A stretch of DNA of 64,000 nt from Bin80 sp026709335 (lineage in GTDB: Bacteria > Bacteroidota > Rhodothermia > Rhodothermales > Bin80): NCBI GenBank assembly GCA_965200825.1, contig OZ241385.1, forward strand, positions 2,480,001-2,544,000, in the 5' to 3' direction. The notes beneath the pieces are model-generated. The model was not told where the DNA came from, made no database searches, and saw nothing but the letters and a program-made list of their open reading frames with translations. Of the stretch, positions 52,055 through 62,318 are shown in pieces (the stretch's first letter is position 1; each line of letters starts with the position of its first letter). The position numbers were made by a program, and so were the translations under genes.

Positions 52055-52146
52055 TTTTATGCCACGCGAGCCTGAAAAAAATATTTTTGAGATCTGCTCC
52101 TTTCGGAGTACCTCCCATACATGAGGACTGACAGGATCCCACGGAT

Positions 52147-52338
52147 CTAGTCTTCTCTCCGTTTTGCAGGAATTGCACAAATCGCTATTAAAGCAAAGAT
52201 ACCCAGGAATAATCCGCCGAAGAACCAGCCAATACCACCACGTCCCTTTCGGTTAGCAATGAAACTGGTCAATATGCCCATGGGCAATGCCAGAAAAACA
52301 GTGAATAAAACAAGCTCAAAAGGGCCAATGCCAAACAT
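52147..52338 (-). CDS. Small two-helix membrane protein
   Basis: 63 residues: MFGIGPFELVLFTVFLALPM as the first helix, the basic turn ANRKGRGGIGWF, then FFGGLFLGIFALIAICAI as the second, ending KRRED. This pattern resembles small superinfection-immunity or SHOCT-associated membrane proteins, but there is no certain family. ATG 52338. It lies between the ISL3 region and the ThuA-like gene and seems to stand alone. Confidence 0.6.
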   Translation of the reverse strand: MFGIGPFELVLFTVFLALPMGILTSFIANRKGRGGIGWFFGGLFLGIFALIAICAIPAKRRED

Positions 52339-52494
52339 TATTTAGAGAATTATATGCGTGAATAACCCACGTATCCATTTGACTGATCGATGGAATACTT
52401 GTTCACTCACATGCATCTTCATCGACTATAAATTATCCATCCATCAATTGACCTACGCAATATACACAATAAATCTAACAAGAATCTGCCCTTC

Positions 52495-53439
52495 TTACAG
52501 CTCCGCCGGGCGCATATTCGGTTTGAATTTGTCTCCAAAGCCAGAATTGCTTGGTTCGTAGGGCAAGGCCGGCTCTGCATTCGCACCGCTTTCAGGAATT
52601 TCATGCCCTAATGCCCACAAAATTCCATTCAGAGCCAACTTTCGCATAGAAACATTCTTGAAATCATACGGATGCCCCAGCGTCGTAAAGAACACCCTCG
52701 CCGGATCCCCACTCTGCCCGGTATAGGTTTTTGTCCAAGCAACCGGATTGATCAACGGATACTGATCTAAACGCCCCTCATTTTGATGATGAGATTGAAG
52801 CGCAGTACCCATGAGCAGGGGCTCACTGTCTCCCTGAAGCTGCCAATCTCCACCTTCTACATGATATAGCCACGAGAATGCATCAAACCCGGTCACTCCG
52901 CTCAAAATCGGATGTGATTGCTTACGAAATGCAACTTCTACACGGGTCAACGGCGCATTTCCATCGTCAAAATGACCGTGGTGCGTGATCCACTGCTGTC
53001 CAAAGACACGCGCAGGCCAGTCATTATTTAGATGTTCCCTCTCTTGATCCTCCTTATACAGGAATGCATGGGTTGCCGTACGAAATCCCGCCATGGGCTT
53101 CCCAGATTCTGCAAACTTCAATATGTACTGTGCTTGGGAGTCAGGAAGCGCACGAAACCGTGTAAAAAGCACCATCATATCCGCCTCTTCCAGCAACTTC
53201 AGTCCCTCAATATTGTCCAATACATTTGGATCAATGAAGCCGTCTTCATTGATCGCATAACATACGCTGACTTTGAATCCATAATCTCTCTTCAAAATCC
53301 TGGCCAGCATTGGCATCGATTCTTCCGAACGATATTCCTCATCTCCGGTCACAAATACAATATGGGGAATATCTCCCGTCTGTGATATGGCAACCCCTGC
53401 AAAGAATAAACTGATAAACACTGTAAGTATAGATCGCAT
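52495..53439 (-). CDS. Secreted ThuA-like protein
   Basis: About 314 residues. ATG 53439 gives a signal peptide (MRSILTVFISLFFAGVAISQ); the frame to 53466 adds nine residues without leader character. The ThuA/type-1 glutamine-amidotransferase-like fold shows in IPHIVFVTGDEEYRSEE, DMMVLFTRFRALPDSQ and GFRTATHAF, and the C-terminus has VFFTTLGHPYDF. Members act in trehalose or other sugar metabolism or are uncharacterised. It is divergent from the sulfatase, with 91 bp between them. Confidence 0.82.
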   Translation of the reverse strand: MRSILTVFISLFFAGVAISQTGDIPHIVFVTGDEEYRSEESMPMLARILKRDYGFKVSVCYAINEDGFIDPNVLDNIEGLKLLEEADMMVLFTRFRALPDSQAQYILKFAESGKPMAGFRTATHAFLYKEDQEREHLNNDWPARVFGQQWITHHGHFDDGNAPLTRVEVAFRKQSHPILSGVTGFDAFSWLYHVEGGDWQLQGDSEPLLMGTALQSHHQNEGRLDQYPLINPVAWTKTYTGQSGDPARVFFTTLGHPYDFKNVSMRKLALNGILWALGHEIPESGANAEPALPYEPSNSGFGDKFKPNMRPAEL

Positions 53440-53530
53440 AATTTGAAATAGATGATTCAAAGACAATTTACGACATCAACAGAATAGATTAAAGAGTACT
53501 ATATTACCTCCTCATTACCTTAATCAACTC

Positions 53531-54934
53531 ATGTGTCGACTAATTTTGATTTTGCTAGTGATTGTCGGGTGCAGTGCACCTCAACAAGACCCGGTAGATA
53601 TACTCATTCTGTACACGGATGATCAAAGATTTAATACCATTGGTGCTTTGGGAAATGAGGAAATCAGAACACCCAACATCGATGCACTGGTACGGCGTGG
53701 GATAACTTTCACCCATGCTCACACCATGGGAGGATTGCATGGCGCACTCTGCGCACCTAGCCGGGCAATGCTCATGACCGGAAGACCACTCTTCCGCTTG
53801 GATAGGACCGGCGACAATATTCCCCCGGAACATACCATGATGCCCGAGGCGGCCACAAAGGCAGGATATATCACCTTCGGTACCGGAAAATGGCATAACG
53901 ACCGCGCATCATTCGCCCGGGCATTTCAAACAGCAGACAATATCTTCCTCGGTGGGATGCATCTGCCGGCCGTTGGAGGTCACGAAGCTCCAGAGCTGTA
54001 TGAATTCGATTCTACTGGTACCTATCCCAATCATGAGCGGCGGCAAACTCAAGGATATTCCAGCACTCTTTTTGCGAATGCTGCCATTGATTTTTTGAAT
54101 GAAGCCAGTACGATGGATCAGCCCTTTTTTGCATATGTATCCTTTACCTCTCCCCACGATCCGAGAACGCCGCCTGAACCCTATGCCAGTTGGTACCACC
54201 CGGATTCAATTTCCCTGCCACCTAACTTTTTACCAGCTCACCCATTTGATAATGGTCATCTTGATGTTCGGGATGAACTACTTCGGGAGGTTCCTAGAAC
54301 CGAAGCAATGGTCCGGGAGGAACTCGCTCTTTATTACGGGATGATCAGTGAGCTGGATGCTGAGGTTGGGCGCATTATCTCTGCACTGGAGGAAAATGGA
54401 CAATTGGACAATACGCTCATTGTTCTGGCAGGAGATAATGGGTTAGCCGTTGGAAGCCATGGGCTTCTGGGAAAGCAAAATTTATATGATCATAGCATGC
54501 GGGTACCGCTTATCATGGCCGGTCCCGGAATCCCTGCTAATGAACAGCGCAGCCAATTGGTTTACATCTTTGACATTTTCCCGACTATCGCAGAGATTCT
54601 GAACCTCCCTCTCTCGCAAACGATTGAGGGCCAAAACCTGAATCCATTCATTGAGAACCCCCAGCTCCCAGGTCGTAATTCAGTGTTTTATGTATACCGT
54701 GATTTACAACGCGGGATTCGGACAGCAGACGGGTGGAAACATATCCAGTACCTCGTAAACGGAGTATATACCGAACAACTCTTTGACCTGAACTCAGATC
54801 CGTACGAAACAAACAACCTGTCTTCGGATTCCTCGCATGTTACGAAGCTGGATGAGCTGCGCGAGCTGCTCATCCAGGAAAGTGTGTTCTGGTCCGATCC
54901 ACTGGATCTATCTGCCCCGGACTGGGGGCGTTAA
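53531..54934 (+). CDS. Lipoprotein sulfatase
   Basis: 467 residues, type I sulfatase of the alkaline phosphatase fold. The lipoprotein leader ends VIVGC (Cys14). The calcium-binding pair D30-D31 is in ILYTDDQRF. The formylglycine site is LCAPSRAMLMTGR (Cys74, CxPSR), which needs a formylglycine-generating enzyme or anaerobic maturase not seen here. GTGKWHND and VLAGDNGLAVGSHGLLGKQN complete the active site. It probably desulfates polysaccharides at the surface. Its TAA stop interlocks with that of the convergent peptidase. Confidence 0.92.
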   Translation: MCRLILILLVIVGCSAPQQDPVDILILYTDDQRFNTIGALGNEEIRTPNIDALVRRGITFTHAHTMGGLHGALCAPSRAMLMTGRPLFRLDRTGDNIPPEHTMMPEAATKAGYITFGTGKWHNDRASFARAFQTADNIFLGGMHLPAVGGHEAPELYEFDSTGTYPNHERRQTQGYSSTLFANAAIDFLNEASTMDQPFFAYVSFTSPHDPRTPPEPYASWYHPDSISLPPNFLPAHPFDNGHLDVRDELLREVPRTEAMVREELALYYGMISELDAEVGRIISALEENGQLDNTLIVLAGDNGLAVGSHGLLGKQNLYDHSMRVPLIMAGPGIPANEQRSQLVYIFDIFPTIAEILNLPLSQTIEGQNLNPFIENPQLPGRNSVFYVYRDLQRGIRTADGWKHIQYLVNGVYTEQLFDLNSDPYETNNLSSDSSHVTKLDELRELLIQESVFWSDPLDLSAPDWGR

Positions 54935-57333
54935 GGCCGAATATGGGTCTCAAAGAGCTTGAGGATTCGGCGATATTCATCCGTCCAGCTGGATGGTTCC
55001 TGAAAACCATGCCCCTCAACCGGATAGAGTGCGATTTCCCAATCCTCCTTGCCCAGCTCAATTAGGCGCTGTCCCAGCCGAACAATATCCTGAAATTGTA
55101 CATTCAGGTCCACCATACCATGTGGCATGAGTAGTGGATCTTCCAATCCTTCCGCAAAATTGATCGGCGAACTGCGGGCAAATGCCAGTGAATCCGTTGC
55201 CGGTGTATTCAGAATATTGGACGTATAGACATGATTGTAGTGTGCCCAGTCCGTCACACTTCGTAGCGCTGCCCCGGCGCCGAAATGTTCGGGTTCGGTG
55301 AAGAGCGCCATCAGCGTTATAAAGCCTCCATATGATCCACCATAGACCCCAATCTGGTCAGGGTCAATGCCATAGGTATCAGTGATATAACGAGATGCAT
55401 CTACATAGTCCTGTAGGTCACGACCTCCCATATGGCGATAGATCGCTGTTCGCCAATCTCTTCCATATCCGGCAGAAGCTCGATAGTCAACCTGCATCAC
55501 GACGTATCCCAAATCAGTGAGTAGGTTATGAAACATGTATTCGCGGTAATAGCTTGACCAACCATCGTGGACGTTCTGCATATATCCTGCACCATGTACA
55601 AAAAGAACTGCAGCACCGTTGGATACCGTTGGTTCAAATAGATGAGCAGGTATCATGATTCCATCAGATGCCTCAATATGGATTGTTTCCGGTGTTCGCC
55701 ACGAATACTGAAGCCAGCTTTCCGTCTGCGAGTGAGTGATCCTGGCTCCTTCCTTCATAGGCACCTGCAGGAACACTTCGGGTGGGCGTGTCTGAATGGA
55801 GTTTAAAACCCCCAACATATCCCCATCTGGGGCGATCACTACCGCATTTTGACCGGGCAGAGTGGTGAGTCTTTCACGCTTGCCTCCTTGAACTGGCATC
55901 TGATAAAAATGACGAATTGATGGAGATCCTTCACTGCTGGTAAAAAACCATGTAGCCCCATCCTGGGAGAGAGTGGGGTCAAAGACCTCAAACGGCCCAT
56001 CTGTCAGTTGATTGACATTGCCAGTTTCAAGATCCACTGTATACAGATGACTGTATCCACTGGCTTCGCTCTGAAAATAATAATGTCGGTGATCGGGAAG
56101 CCATCCTCCCGTACTTCCTCCTCCGAACCACGAAATCCCCGGACCTGCGATCCAGGCCTCATCATGCTGTCGATCCAGAAGATCCAACTTGGCTGTTTCA
56201 GGGTTCAGTCGAGCCAACCAACGATCTTTGTTATCATCGGCTCGCACCTCCAGAACCGCATGCCTTCCGTCTGCACTCCAGAATGGGCCATAACTGAAGA
56301 GCGCTCTTTTGGACTTGGATGAATCGATCTCTGCTTCCTCCTCCCACATGTATTCAGGTACATCATAGGCTCCCTCCAGTTGATGCAAATCAACCTGGTA
56401 AGTTGTGTCACGCAACAAATCCTGTAGATAAAGGGTGCGTTCCTGAGGCTCCCTCCCTACTTTGGCTCGCGCTACCAGCACCTGTGTATATCCACTTTCA
56501 GTAACCCAGTCCATCGCTTGGGTCTGAAGGTTTTGTTCGGGCGAGGAAGTGGTGACAAATGAGACAAAGCGCTCAGTAGGATCGATTTGAAGTTGTGAGA
56601 TCGAGTTTGACCCCGCATACCATGTTGGCGGCAGATTGTATTCGTTTTCATCCCGCTCACGGGCTGCAGCTTGAAGCTCATCTTCTTCTTTTCCCGCGCG
56701 AATGACCTCAAACAGCTCAATCTGTTGTATTTCAAGGAAGATTTCCTGTTCGTCCGGCTCCGACCCTCGCGGGGCATGGCCTTCTCTGAAATCGGTGAGT
56801 CCTATCAGGGTACCCGAATCAAGGAATTGCTTGTAAAGATTGTCATCACGCTCGAAAATGATCGCATCTCCTGCAAGCGAAAATCGCGGAGAAGCCTCAA
56901 TATCATGTGTTCTGGTCAAACGCGTTTGAGTACCGGTTTCACGCTCGTAGATGTATAGATCTCCCCTTTCAACATATACTTTATGAGAATAATTGGAGTC
57001 ATACACATGCTCTCCATGCCGCCAGCCATCAAACTCCGGCCCTTGATTGAGTCGCTCATTTCGGGATACCTGTTGAGGAGTCAGATTCTCGCGCGTAATC
57101 TTGAAGAGAGAATCACTTTCAAATTTGCCCATCGGATTCCAGCTAAAATAGAGAGTCTGCCCATCCTCGCTCCAATAAGGCATGGATGGCCAGTCCCCGA
57201 TGTATGATGCAGGATCCTGCATGATTGTCGCTACGGAAAGTTCTGATTCCTGTGCAGGAACGGGAGCGATAAAAAATGAAAATCCCAAAATTGAAATGAA
57301 TATCAAAATGTTGAGATTTCTTAGAAATTGCAT
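54931..57333 (-). CDS. S9-family prolyl oligopeptidase
   Basis: About 800 residues. ATG 57333 gives a signal peptide (FISILGFSFFIAPVPAQ). A WD40-like PD40 propeller fills residues about 40-530, followed by an alpha/beta hydrolase with the nucleophile in GVYGGSYGGFITLMALF, the Asp in GMVDLNVQF and the His in VEGHGFQEPSSW. It is of the DPP-IV/acylaminoacyl-peptidase type, exported to the periplasm. It begins 1 bp after the stop of the nuclease-helicase gene, so translation may be coupled. Confidence 0.92.
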   Translation of the reverse strand: MQFLRNLNILIFISILGFSFFIAPVPAQESELSVATIMQDPASYIGDWPSMPYWSEDGQTLYFSWNPMGKFESDSLFKITRENLTPQQVSRNERLNQGPEFDGWRHGEHVYDSNYSHKVYVERGDLYIYERETGTQTRLTRTHDIEASPRFSLAGDAIIFERDDNLYKQFLDSGTLIGLTDFREGHAPRGSEPDEQEIFLEIQQIELFEVIRAGKEEDELQAAARERDENEYNLPPTWYAGSNSISQLQIDPTERFVSFVTTSSPEQNLQTQAMDWVTESGYTQVLVARAKVGREPQERTLYLQDLLRDTTYQVDLHQLEGAYDVPEYMWEEEAEIDSSKSKRALFSYGPFWSADGRHAVLEVRADDNKDRWLARLNPETAKLDLLDRQHDEAWIAGPGISWFGGGSTGGWLPDHRHYYFQSEASGYSHLYTVDLETGNVNQLTDGPFEVFDPTLSQDGATWFFTSSEGSPSIRHFYQMPVQGGKRERLTTLPGQNAVVIAPDGDMLGVLNSIQTRPPEVFLQVPMKEGARITHSQTESWLQYSWRTPETIHIEASDGIMIPAHLFEPTVSNGAAVLFVHGAGYMQNVHDGWSSYYREYMFHNLLTDLGYVVMQVDYRASAGYGRDWRTAIYRHMGGRDLQDYVDASRYITDTYGIDPDQIGVYGGSYGGFITLMALFTEPEHFGAGAALRSVTDWAHYNHVYTSNILNTPATDSLAFARSSPINFAEGLEDPLLMPHGMVDLNVQFQDIVRLGQRLIELGKEDWEIALYPVEGHGFQEPSSWTDEYRRILKLFETHIRP

Positions 57334-57334
57334 C

Positions 57335-60300
57335 TTAGAAATTGAGATCATGGATATCCAGTGCACAAAGTGCGTTGACCAAGCGGATTTGATCAGTTGT
57401 TGCGGAGTTTGATGTTAATAGTTCGGGAGATGCGAAAACCAAACTCAGTGCCTTACCTCGGCTCAGAGCCACATTAATCCGGTTACGGGAAAGTAAAAAA
57501 TTTATTCCTCGAGGAGTTCCCTCTGCTGAGGTTGAGGTCATAGACACCAATGCTACCGCAGCTTCCTGTCCCTGAAATTTATCCACCGTCCCAACTCTAA
57601 TCTCGTCCGGGAGCAATTCTGTGAGCATATTGACCTGTGCATTGAATGGAGCCACAACAATGATATCATCTGGCTCAATAGCCTTACTAACCTGATGCCG
57701 ATCCCGCCAGGAACCTTTGAGTAAATCTTCAATGACAGATTTTATCGCCAAGCCTTCTTCATCACAGTGCTGCATACGAGGTTCCTGGTGAGAGACCGGA
57801 ACAAGATATGCTCCGGCCTTCGGCAGAGGCGGGGCATGAATTGCTTGATATTTGGTATCCGGACTGGCCTGAAGGCGCCCCTCGTAGAATTGTTCAGAAA
57901 TATACTTGCACAACTTTGGATGCATTCGCCAAGTTTCCCCAAGAAATATTCCTTTCTCCAGCTCAACAAGGCGACTATCCCCAAGCATCCATTCCAGGCA
58001 AGACAAATTGGCGGGCTCAGGGTGACTGGCCTGAATTACTTGAGGAAGCTGGCAGGGATCACCAATCATAACGATGTTCTTGGCACACATTGACATACCG
58101 AACAGGTTTGCCAGAGACACCTGACCGGCTTCGTCAATAAAGAGATAATCAAATCGATCCGCCATCTCCGGCCGGCAGAAAAGCCATGCAGTTCCTCCGA
58201 CAACGCTGGCCTTGAAAAGGGCAGCACTCGTGTTCGAGGTTGTGATCGAGTATGGAGGTTTACTCACCATCTTTGTTCTACTGGAAACCTTGTGCACGAT
58301 ATGAATCTTCTCCGATGCCTCTGCGGCAGCATTTGCACATCCGGCCAGTACATTTCGGATTGCTTCGTGGCTGTTGGAAGATACAGCAATACGACATCCT
58401 TCGCGGACCAGTGACAGGATCGCTCTTGCAGAAACATAGGTTTTCCCCGTTCCTGGCGGCCCCTGTACCATGAGTACCGTAGATTGCATCCCTTTCACAG
58501 AGTGCTGCATCCGAATGACCGAAGAAAGATCTTCCTTCCTCAAAACCGATGGATCCACCAAAGACGGAGCATTCTGATGAAGGAGATCTTTTGCTGCAGG
58601 AGAAAAATTTCCCGACTTTATGTGGTCAATCAATCTGCGGATAGCGCCCTCAATCATAGCGGTTGAGATTGCAAAAGACGGTAGCAGATCCAGTTGATCA
58701 GACAGAGCTTCGACGATACTTTTACCGATCTTCAACGTCACTTCATGTTTTTTTGCATCCAGATCCTGGATTGTGACCGTCTTGATTGATCCATCTTCTA
58801 ATGCAACGCAGGCATCTTTATCCTCACTCAATTTTGTAAACTGTGGGGGAAAAGAATAAGTACACTCGCATGACCTGCCGACAGAATACGGCGTATCCCT
58901 CCATTGAAGGCCTGCAAGGCAGTTCGTATCCTCAATCAAGTCCTCAAAAGACTTCTTGGCTGCATCGAACACTGCCCACGCCTGTGGTTTTTTTTCGCGG
59001 TAATGAAAGAGGGCCAAGCTCATCAAGATTTTTCTAAGCTGGGCAGGCAGTGAAGAGTTGTTGAGTTCTTCTCTGAAGCTTTCATTTTCCTCCGCCTGTT
59101 TCAGTGATCGCTCGGTTTGAGCACTCTCCAATTGAAGCGGCTCAGATTCAGGTAACTTGGTACGCAGAGAAAGTAGCCAATCACGCAGCTTTTCGGTAGA
59201 CTCGCAATCTACCTGATTGTAATGCTCCAACTCTTTGAGATCTTTATCCGCGGTTGGATCGCCTGCATCCCGTTTGAGTCTCCAGTTATTGTACGCAATT
59301 ATAGACCCTGTTGCGGTTGTCACGTCTCCCGTCCGTCTTCCCATATAGAAAGCCTCGAGGCTTTTGAGGGAATAATTTTCTTCCGAAGAAAAGATACCTC
59401 CGCGTACTACCGCATAGAGATCAACGAACCTCTTCTCCCGCTGCCATCCATCCATCAGGTCTTCGCCATAGCTGTACTTGACTGTTAAACGACGGAGGGC
59501 TGTGATTTCGTAAGGAGCATAGTGATAGATATGTGCGTAGGGGAACCGTTCGATTTGTTCCTGAAAGAATTCAAACAGATCTCTCAGTCTTTCATACTCT
59601 TCTGTATGATTGTGGGCCCAAAGAACTTTGAACTTATTACGATACCAAATACCGTGCAAATACTCAAGGCCCTCTTCCCCGTTTTCGCGATAATGTGGAT
59701 TTCCTTCAATGTCATAGAAGAGATCTCCTTTATTGGGTACGGGTAGTAAATCAAACCCCTTCCCCTTCACATGAGGTCGAAATGTTGAACTTGGTTTTCC
59801 ACCGTTGCGTCTTATGGTCTGAAGTTTTGCCTGAATGCGTAATGTCTCGAGTGTTTTCGGTGCCATCTTGGGGATCTTGAACCCTTCCGAAAGCTCTCCC
59901 AAACCTTTCATGGTTGTGATCCCCGCCTTTTCCAATCGAACCACCTGCTGAGACCGAATCCCTGCGACTAAATAGAGACTGTCTTCTCTGTCCCACTGAT
60001 CGTTACACCTGTTTCGCCATCTGCACAGTGTACATTCCGTACAGCGCCTGGGGGTTGTGTGGCCGGGATTATTGACAAATTCTGTCAGACGATCACGCAG
60101 TCGACGTACATAATCCGCATATTCGGCTAATCTATGAGTTGAACGATTTCCCCGTCCAAGTTGAAGATGTCCATATTCGGGCGCCAATCCTTGAATCTCG
60201 GCAAGAAGGTCTGAATAGACGACCAGTTGCAGAATATGTTTGGGATCTGGTGTCCGCTTCAGTTTAGTATCTACAACTTCATAGGAAAAAGCCCCGAGAT

Positions 60301-60661
60301 CAGATGGTTTTTCAATGCGCTCGAGGAAGTCTACATACCCCTGCCAATTATGACTCTTGAGTGCTCCCTGGTAAACGACATCAACCCCGGTTCTCAGTGC
60401 AGAGATCGTTTTTTCAAAGGCATCCGGACCTTGATCAATGGAAATAACTGTCTTTCCTGCCTCCCTGAGAGAGAGGAGATAATTCTCCTCGTGCTGATTT
60501 CCCAACTTCCCAAGAAGCTCCAGATCTTCTGAATCAGGAGTAACTTCCAGTTCTTCCCCGTGCACCTTTCTGATGTCCAGGTGGGTTATATGCATGCATG
60601 CAGAAAAACGCTGCAGATCTGATGCGTAGAGTTGTAATGTATCGTTTGGCCCCAGTGTCAT
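57335..60661 (-). CDS. TM0106-type RecB-like nuclease fused to a superfamily I helicase
   Basis: About 1108 residues. The N-terminal 230 residues form a RecB-like nuclease (YEVVDTKLKRTPDPKHILQL) followed by a cysteine cluster (CTECTLCRWRNRC). An RNase H-like/YprB domain follows (DLFYDIEGNP and VDCESTEKL). The C-terminal half is an Upf1-like helicase: VQGPPGTGKTYVSARAI (Walker A), DYLFIDEAGQVSLAN (Walker B), GDPCQLPQV and GTVDKFQGQEAAVALVS. ATG 60661 is chosen over GTG 60697. Roles in DNA repair or phage defence are proposed for the family; none is proven here. Confidence 0.88.
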   Translation of the reverse strand: MTLGPNDTLQLYASDLQRFSACMHITHLDIRKVHGEELEVTPDSEDLELLGKLGNQHEENYLLSLREAGKTVISIDQGPDAFEKTISALRTGVDVVYQGALKSHNWQGYVDFLERIEKPSDLGAFSYEVVDTKLKRTPDPKHILQLVVYSDLLAEIQGLAPEYGHLQLGRGNRSTHRLAEYADYVRRLRDRLTEFVNNPGHTTPRRCTECTLCRWRNRCNDQWDREDSLYLVAGIRSQQVVRLEKAGITTMKGLGELSEGFKIPKMAPKTLETLRIQAKLQTIRRNGGKPSSTFRPHVKGKGFDLLPVPNKGDLFYDIEGNPHYRENGEEGLEYLHGIWYRNKFKVLWAHNHTEEYERLRDLFEFFQEQIERFPYAHIYHYAPYEITALRRLTVKYSYGEDLMDGWQREKRFVDLYAVVRGGIFSSEENYSLKSLEAFYMGRRTGDVTTATGSIIAYNNWRLKRDAGDPTADKDLKELEHYNQVDCESTEKLRDWLLSLRTKLPESEPLQLESAQTERSLKQAEENESFREELNNSSLPAQLRKILMSLALFHYREKKPQAWAVFDAAKKSFEDLIEDTNCLAGLQWRDTPYSVGRSCECTYSFPPQFTKLSEDKDACVALEDGSIKTVTIQDLDAKKHEVTLKIGKSIVEALSDQLDLLPSFAISTAMIEGAIRRLIDHIKSGNFSPAAKDLLHQNAPSLVDPSVLRKEDLSSVIRMQHSVKGMQSTVLMVQGPPGTGKTYVSARAILSLVREGCRIAVSSNSHEAIRNVLAGCANAAAEASEKIHIVHKVSSRTKMVSKPPYSITTSNTSAALFKASVVGGTAWLFCRPEMADRFDYLFIDEAGQVSLANLFGMSMCAKNIVMIGDPCQLPQVIQASHPEPANLSCLEWMLGDSRLVELEKGIFLGETWRMHPKLCKYISEQFYEGRLQASPDTKYQAIHAPPLPKAGAYLVPVSHQEPRMQHCDEEGLAIKSVIEDLLKGSWRDRHQVSKAIEPDDIIVVAPFNAQVNMLTELLPDEIRVGTVDKFQGQEAAVALVSMTSTSAEGTPRGINFLLSRNRINVALSRGKALSLVFASPELLTSNSATTDQIRLVNALCALDIHDLNF

Positions 60662-60806
60662 GAATTTGATATCCTTGGCATCTTGCAAAGTTAACACTGT
60701 CTTCTTAATTTAGTAGAATTAAGCAGGTCATCTCTTTGAGGATAGGTTGCCGAAGAAGTGAAGACTGCCTCTCACAAAATAAATTGTAAACCATAGCTCT
60801 TGTTTC

Positions 60807-61940
60807 ATGCGTAAGATTTTACTATCGGTGATTACTGTTACACTACTCACTGCTACTCATTTTTATTGGGCAGATGACCATCTTCCCCTGGAAAAAATCA
60901 CCCTTCCCGAGGGATTTACCATTGAAGTCTACGCTGATAGCGTACCTAATGCCCGCCAGATGGCGCTTTCTCCAAATGGAATCCTGTATGTCGGTTCGCG
61001 TCAGAAGGGCACGATTCATGCCGTCGTGGACTCAGACGGCGATATGAAGGCTGAAGAGCTTCATATGATTGCTGAAAATCTTGAACTACCAACAGGGCTG
61101 GCATATCGGGATGGCTCCCTCTACGTTGCAGCTGTCAGTCAAATTCTTCGGTATGACGATATTGACTCACAGATTCTATCTCCGCCTGAACCGGTTGTTG
61201 TCGTGGACGACCTTCCGACGGAGAGACATCATGGATGGAAGTTTATTGCCTTTGGACCGGATGGAAAACTGTATGTCCCTGTAGGTGCACCTTGCAACGT
61301 ATGTGAAGAACCAGACCCTTTTGCCACGGTTCTTCGCATGAATGCCGATGGATCAGAGCGAGAAGTCTACGCCCGTGGAATCCGAAATTCCGTCGGCTTT
61401 GACTGGCACCCGCTAACCGGTGAATTATGGATCACCGACAACGGAAGTGACAACATCAGTCCAGATCCAGCAATCACTGACAACCTACCGTCTTGTGAAC
61501 TGAATCATGCGCCTGAACCAGGAATGCATTTTGGATACCCGTATTATCACCAAGGAGATACCCCCGATCCCGAGTTTGGAGCAGGACGTTCCGCTGATGA
61601 GTTTACACCTCCGACAATTTTACTGGGACCACATGTTGTTCCCTTGGGAATCGATTTCTATACGGGTGAGATGTTCCCCGAGGAATATCTGAATCAGGCA
61701 TTCATTGCAGAGCATGGATCATGGAATCGCAGAGAGAAGATCGGGTATCGTGTTAAACTGGTTCACTTCAATGATGCTGGAATGGCTACGGGACAAGAAG
61801 TTTTTGCCGAGGGATGGCTGGATGGAGAAGAAAGTTGGGGGCGACCCGTGGACGTTGAAACACTTCCTGATGGCTCCATTCTCATCAGCGACGACTTTGC
61901 GAATGCGATTTACCGAATCTCGTATTCTGATCCTGGATAA
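60807..61940 (+). CDS. Sorbosone-dehydrogenase-like beta-propeller (PQQ-type)
   Basis: 377 residues with a signal segment (ILLSVITVTLLTATHFYWA). Propeller repeats occur (PEGFTIEVYADSVPNARQMA, then FIAFGPDGKLYVPVGAPCN), with the RNSVGFDWHP and LWITDNGSDN motifs common to soluble glucose and sorbosone dehydrogenases, and AEHGSWNR near the C-terminus. The family binds PQQ and oxidises sugars in the periplasm. The pair CNVC is visible near residue 168. It stands divergent from the nuclease-helicase gene, with about 145 bp between. Confidence 0.85.
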   Translation: MRKILLSVITVTLLTATHFYWADDHLPLEKITLPEGFTIEVYADSVPNARQMALSPNGILYVGSRQKGTIHAVVDSDGDMKAEELHMIAENLELPTGLAYRDGSLYVAAVSQILRYDDIDSQILSPPEPVVVVDDLPTERHHGWKFIAFGPDGKLYVPVGAPCNVCEEPDPFATVLRMNADGSEREVYARGIRNSVGFDWHPLTGELWITDNGSDNISPDPAITDNLPSCELNHAPEPGMHFGYPYYHQGDTPDPEFGAGRSADEFTPPTILLGPHVVPLGIDFYTGEMFPEEYLNQAFIAEHGSWNRREKIGYRVKLVHFNDAGMATGQEVFAEGWLDGEESWGRPVDVETLPDGSILISDDFANAIYRISYSDPG

Positions 61941-62318
61941 CACTTTTGCCAATTATGCCTACTGAATTCCCGAACATGTAGTGACGTCGGATCACGCAAA
62001 AAATTAAATGCTGTCATGTACTCCAGAATAATTTGATGTGCTTTTCAAAATGTTTTGAAAATCGGCGGTATGCGAATGCAGACCAGCTAACCAATTACCA
62101 CAGAAGACCTTACTCGATACTGACATTCTCCAAACCTAAGTGTAACTCAAACGATTTTACCTTTTTGTATACTAAATCAACATGTTTAACCGCTTGCCAG
62201 TCAACCCACACATACTTCTGTATTAAGTTAGGTGTCACAGCGAGTGGGGCTTGTTCATGCGAATAATGTTACTACCTCCTTTGATTGGTTCGACTTTATC
62301 TCATAATTCTCCGTCGAT
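61941..62318. other. Intergenic region upstream of the propeller gene
   Basis: 378 bp without a confident gene. A small frame at 62033-62266 ends CIKLGVTASGACSCE and is cysteine-rich but lacks a leader. The rest is AT-rich and should carry the promoter for 62319. Confidence 0.4.
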
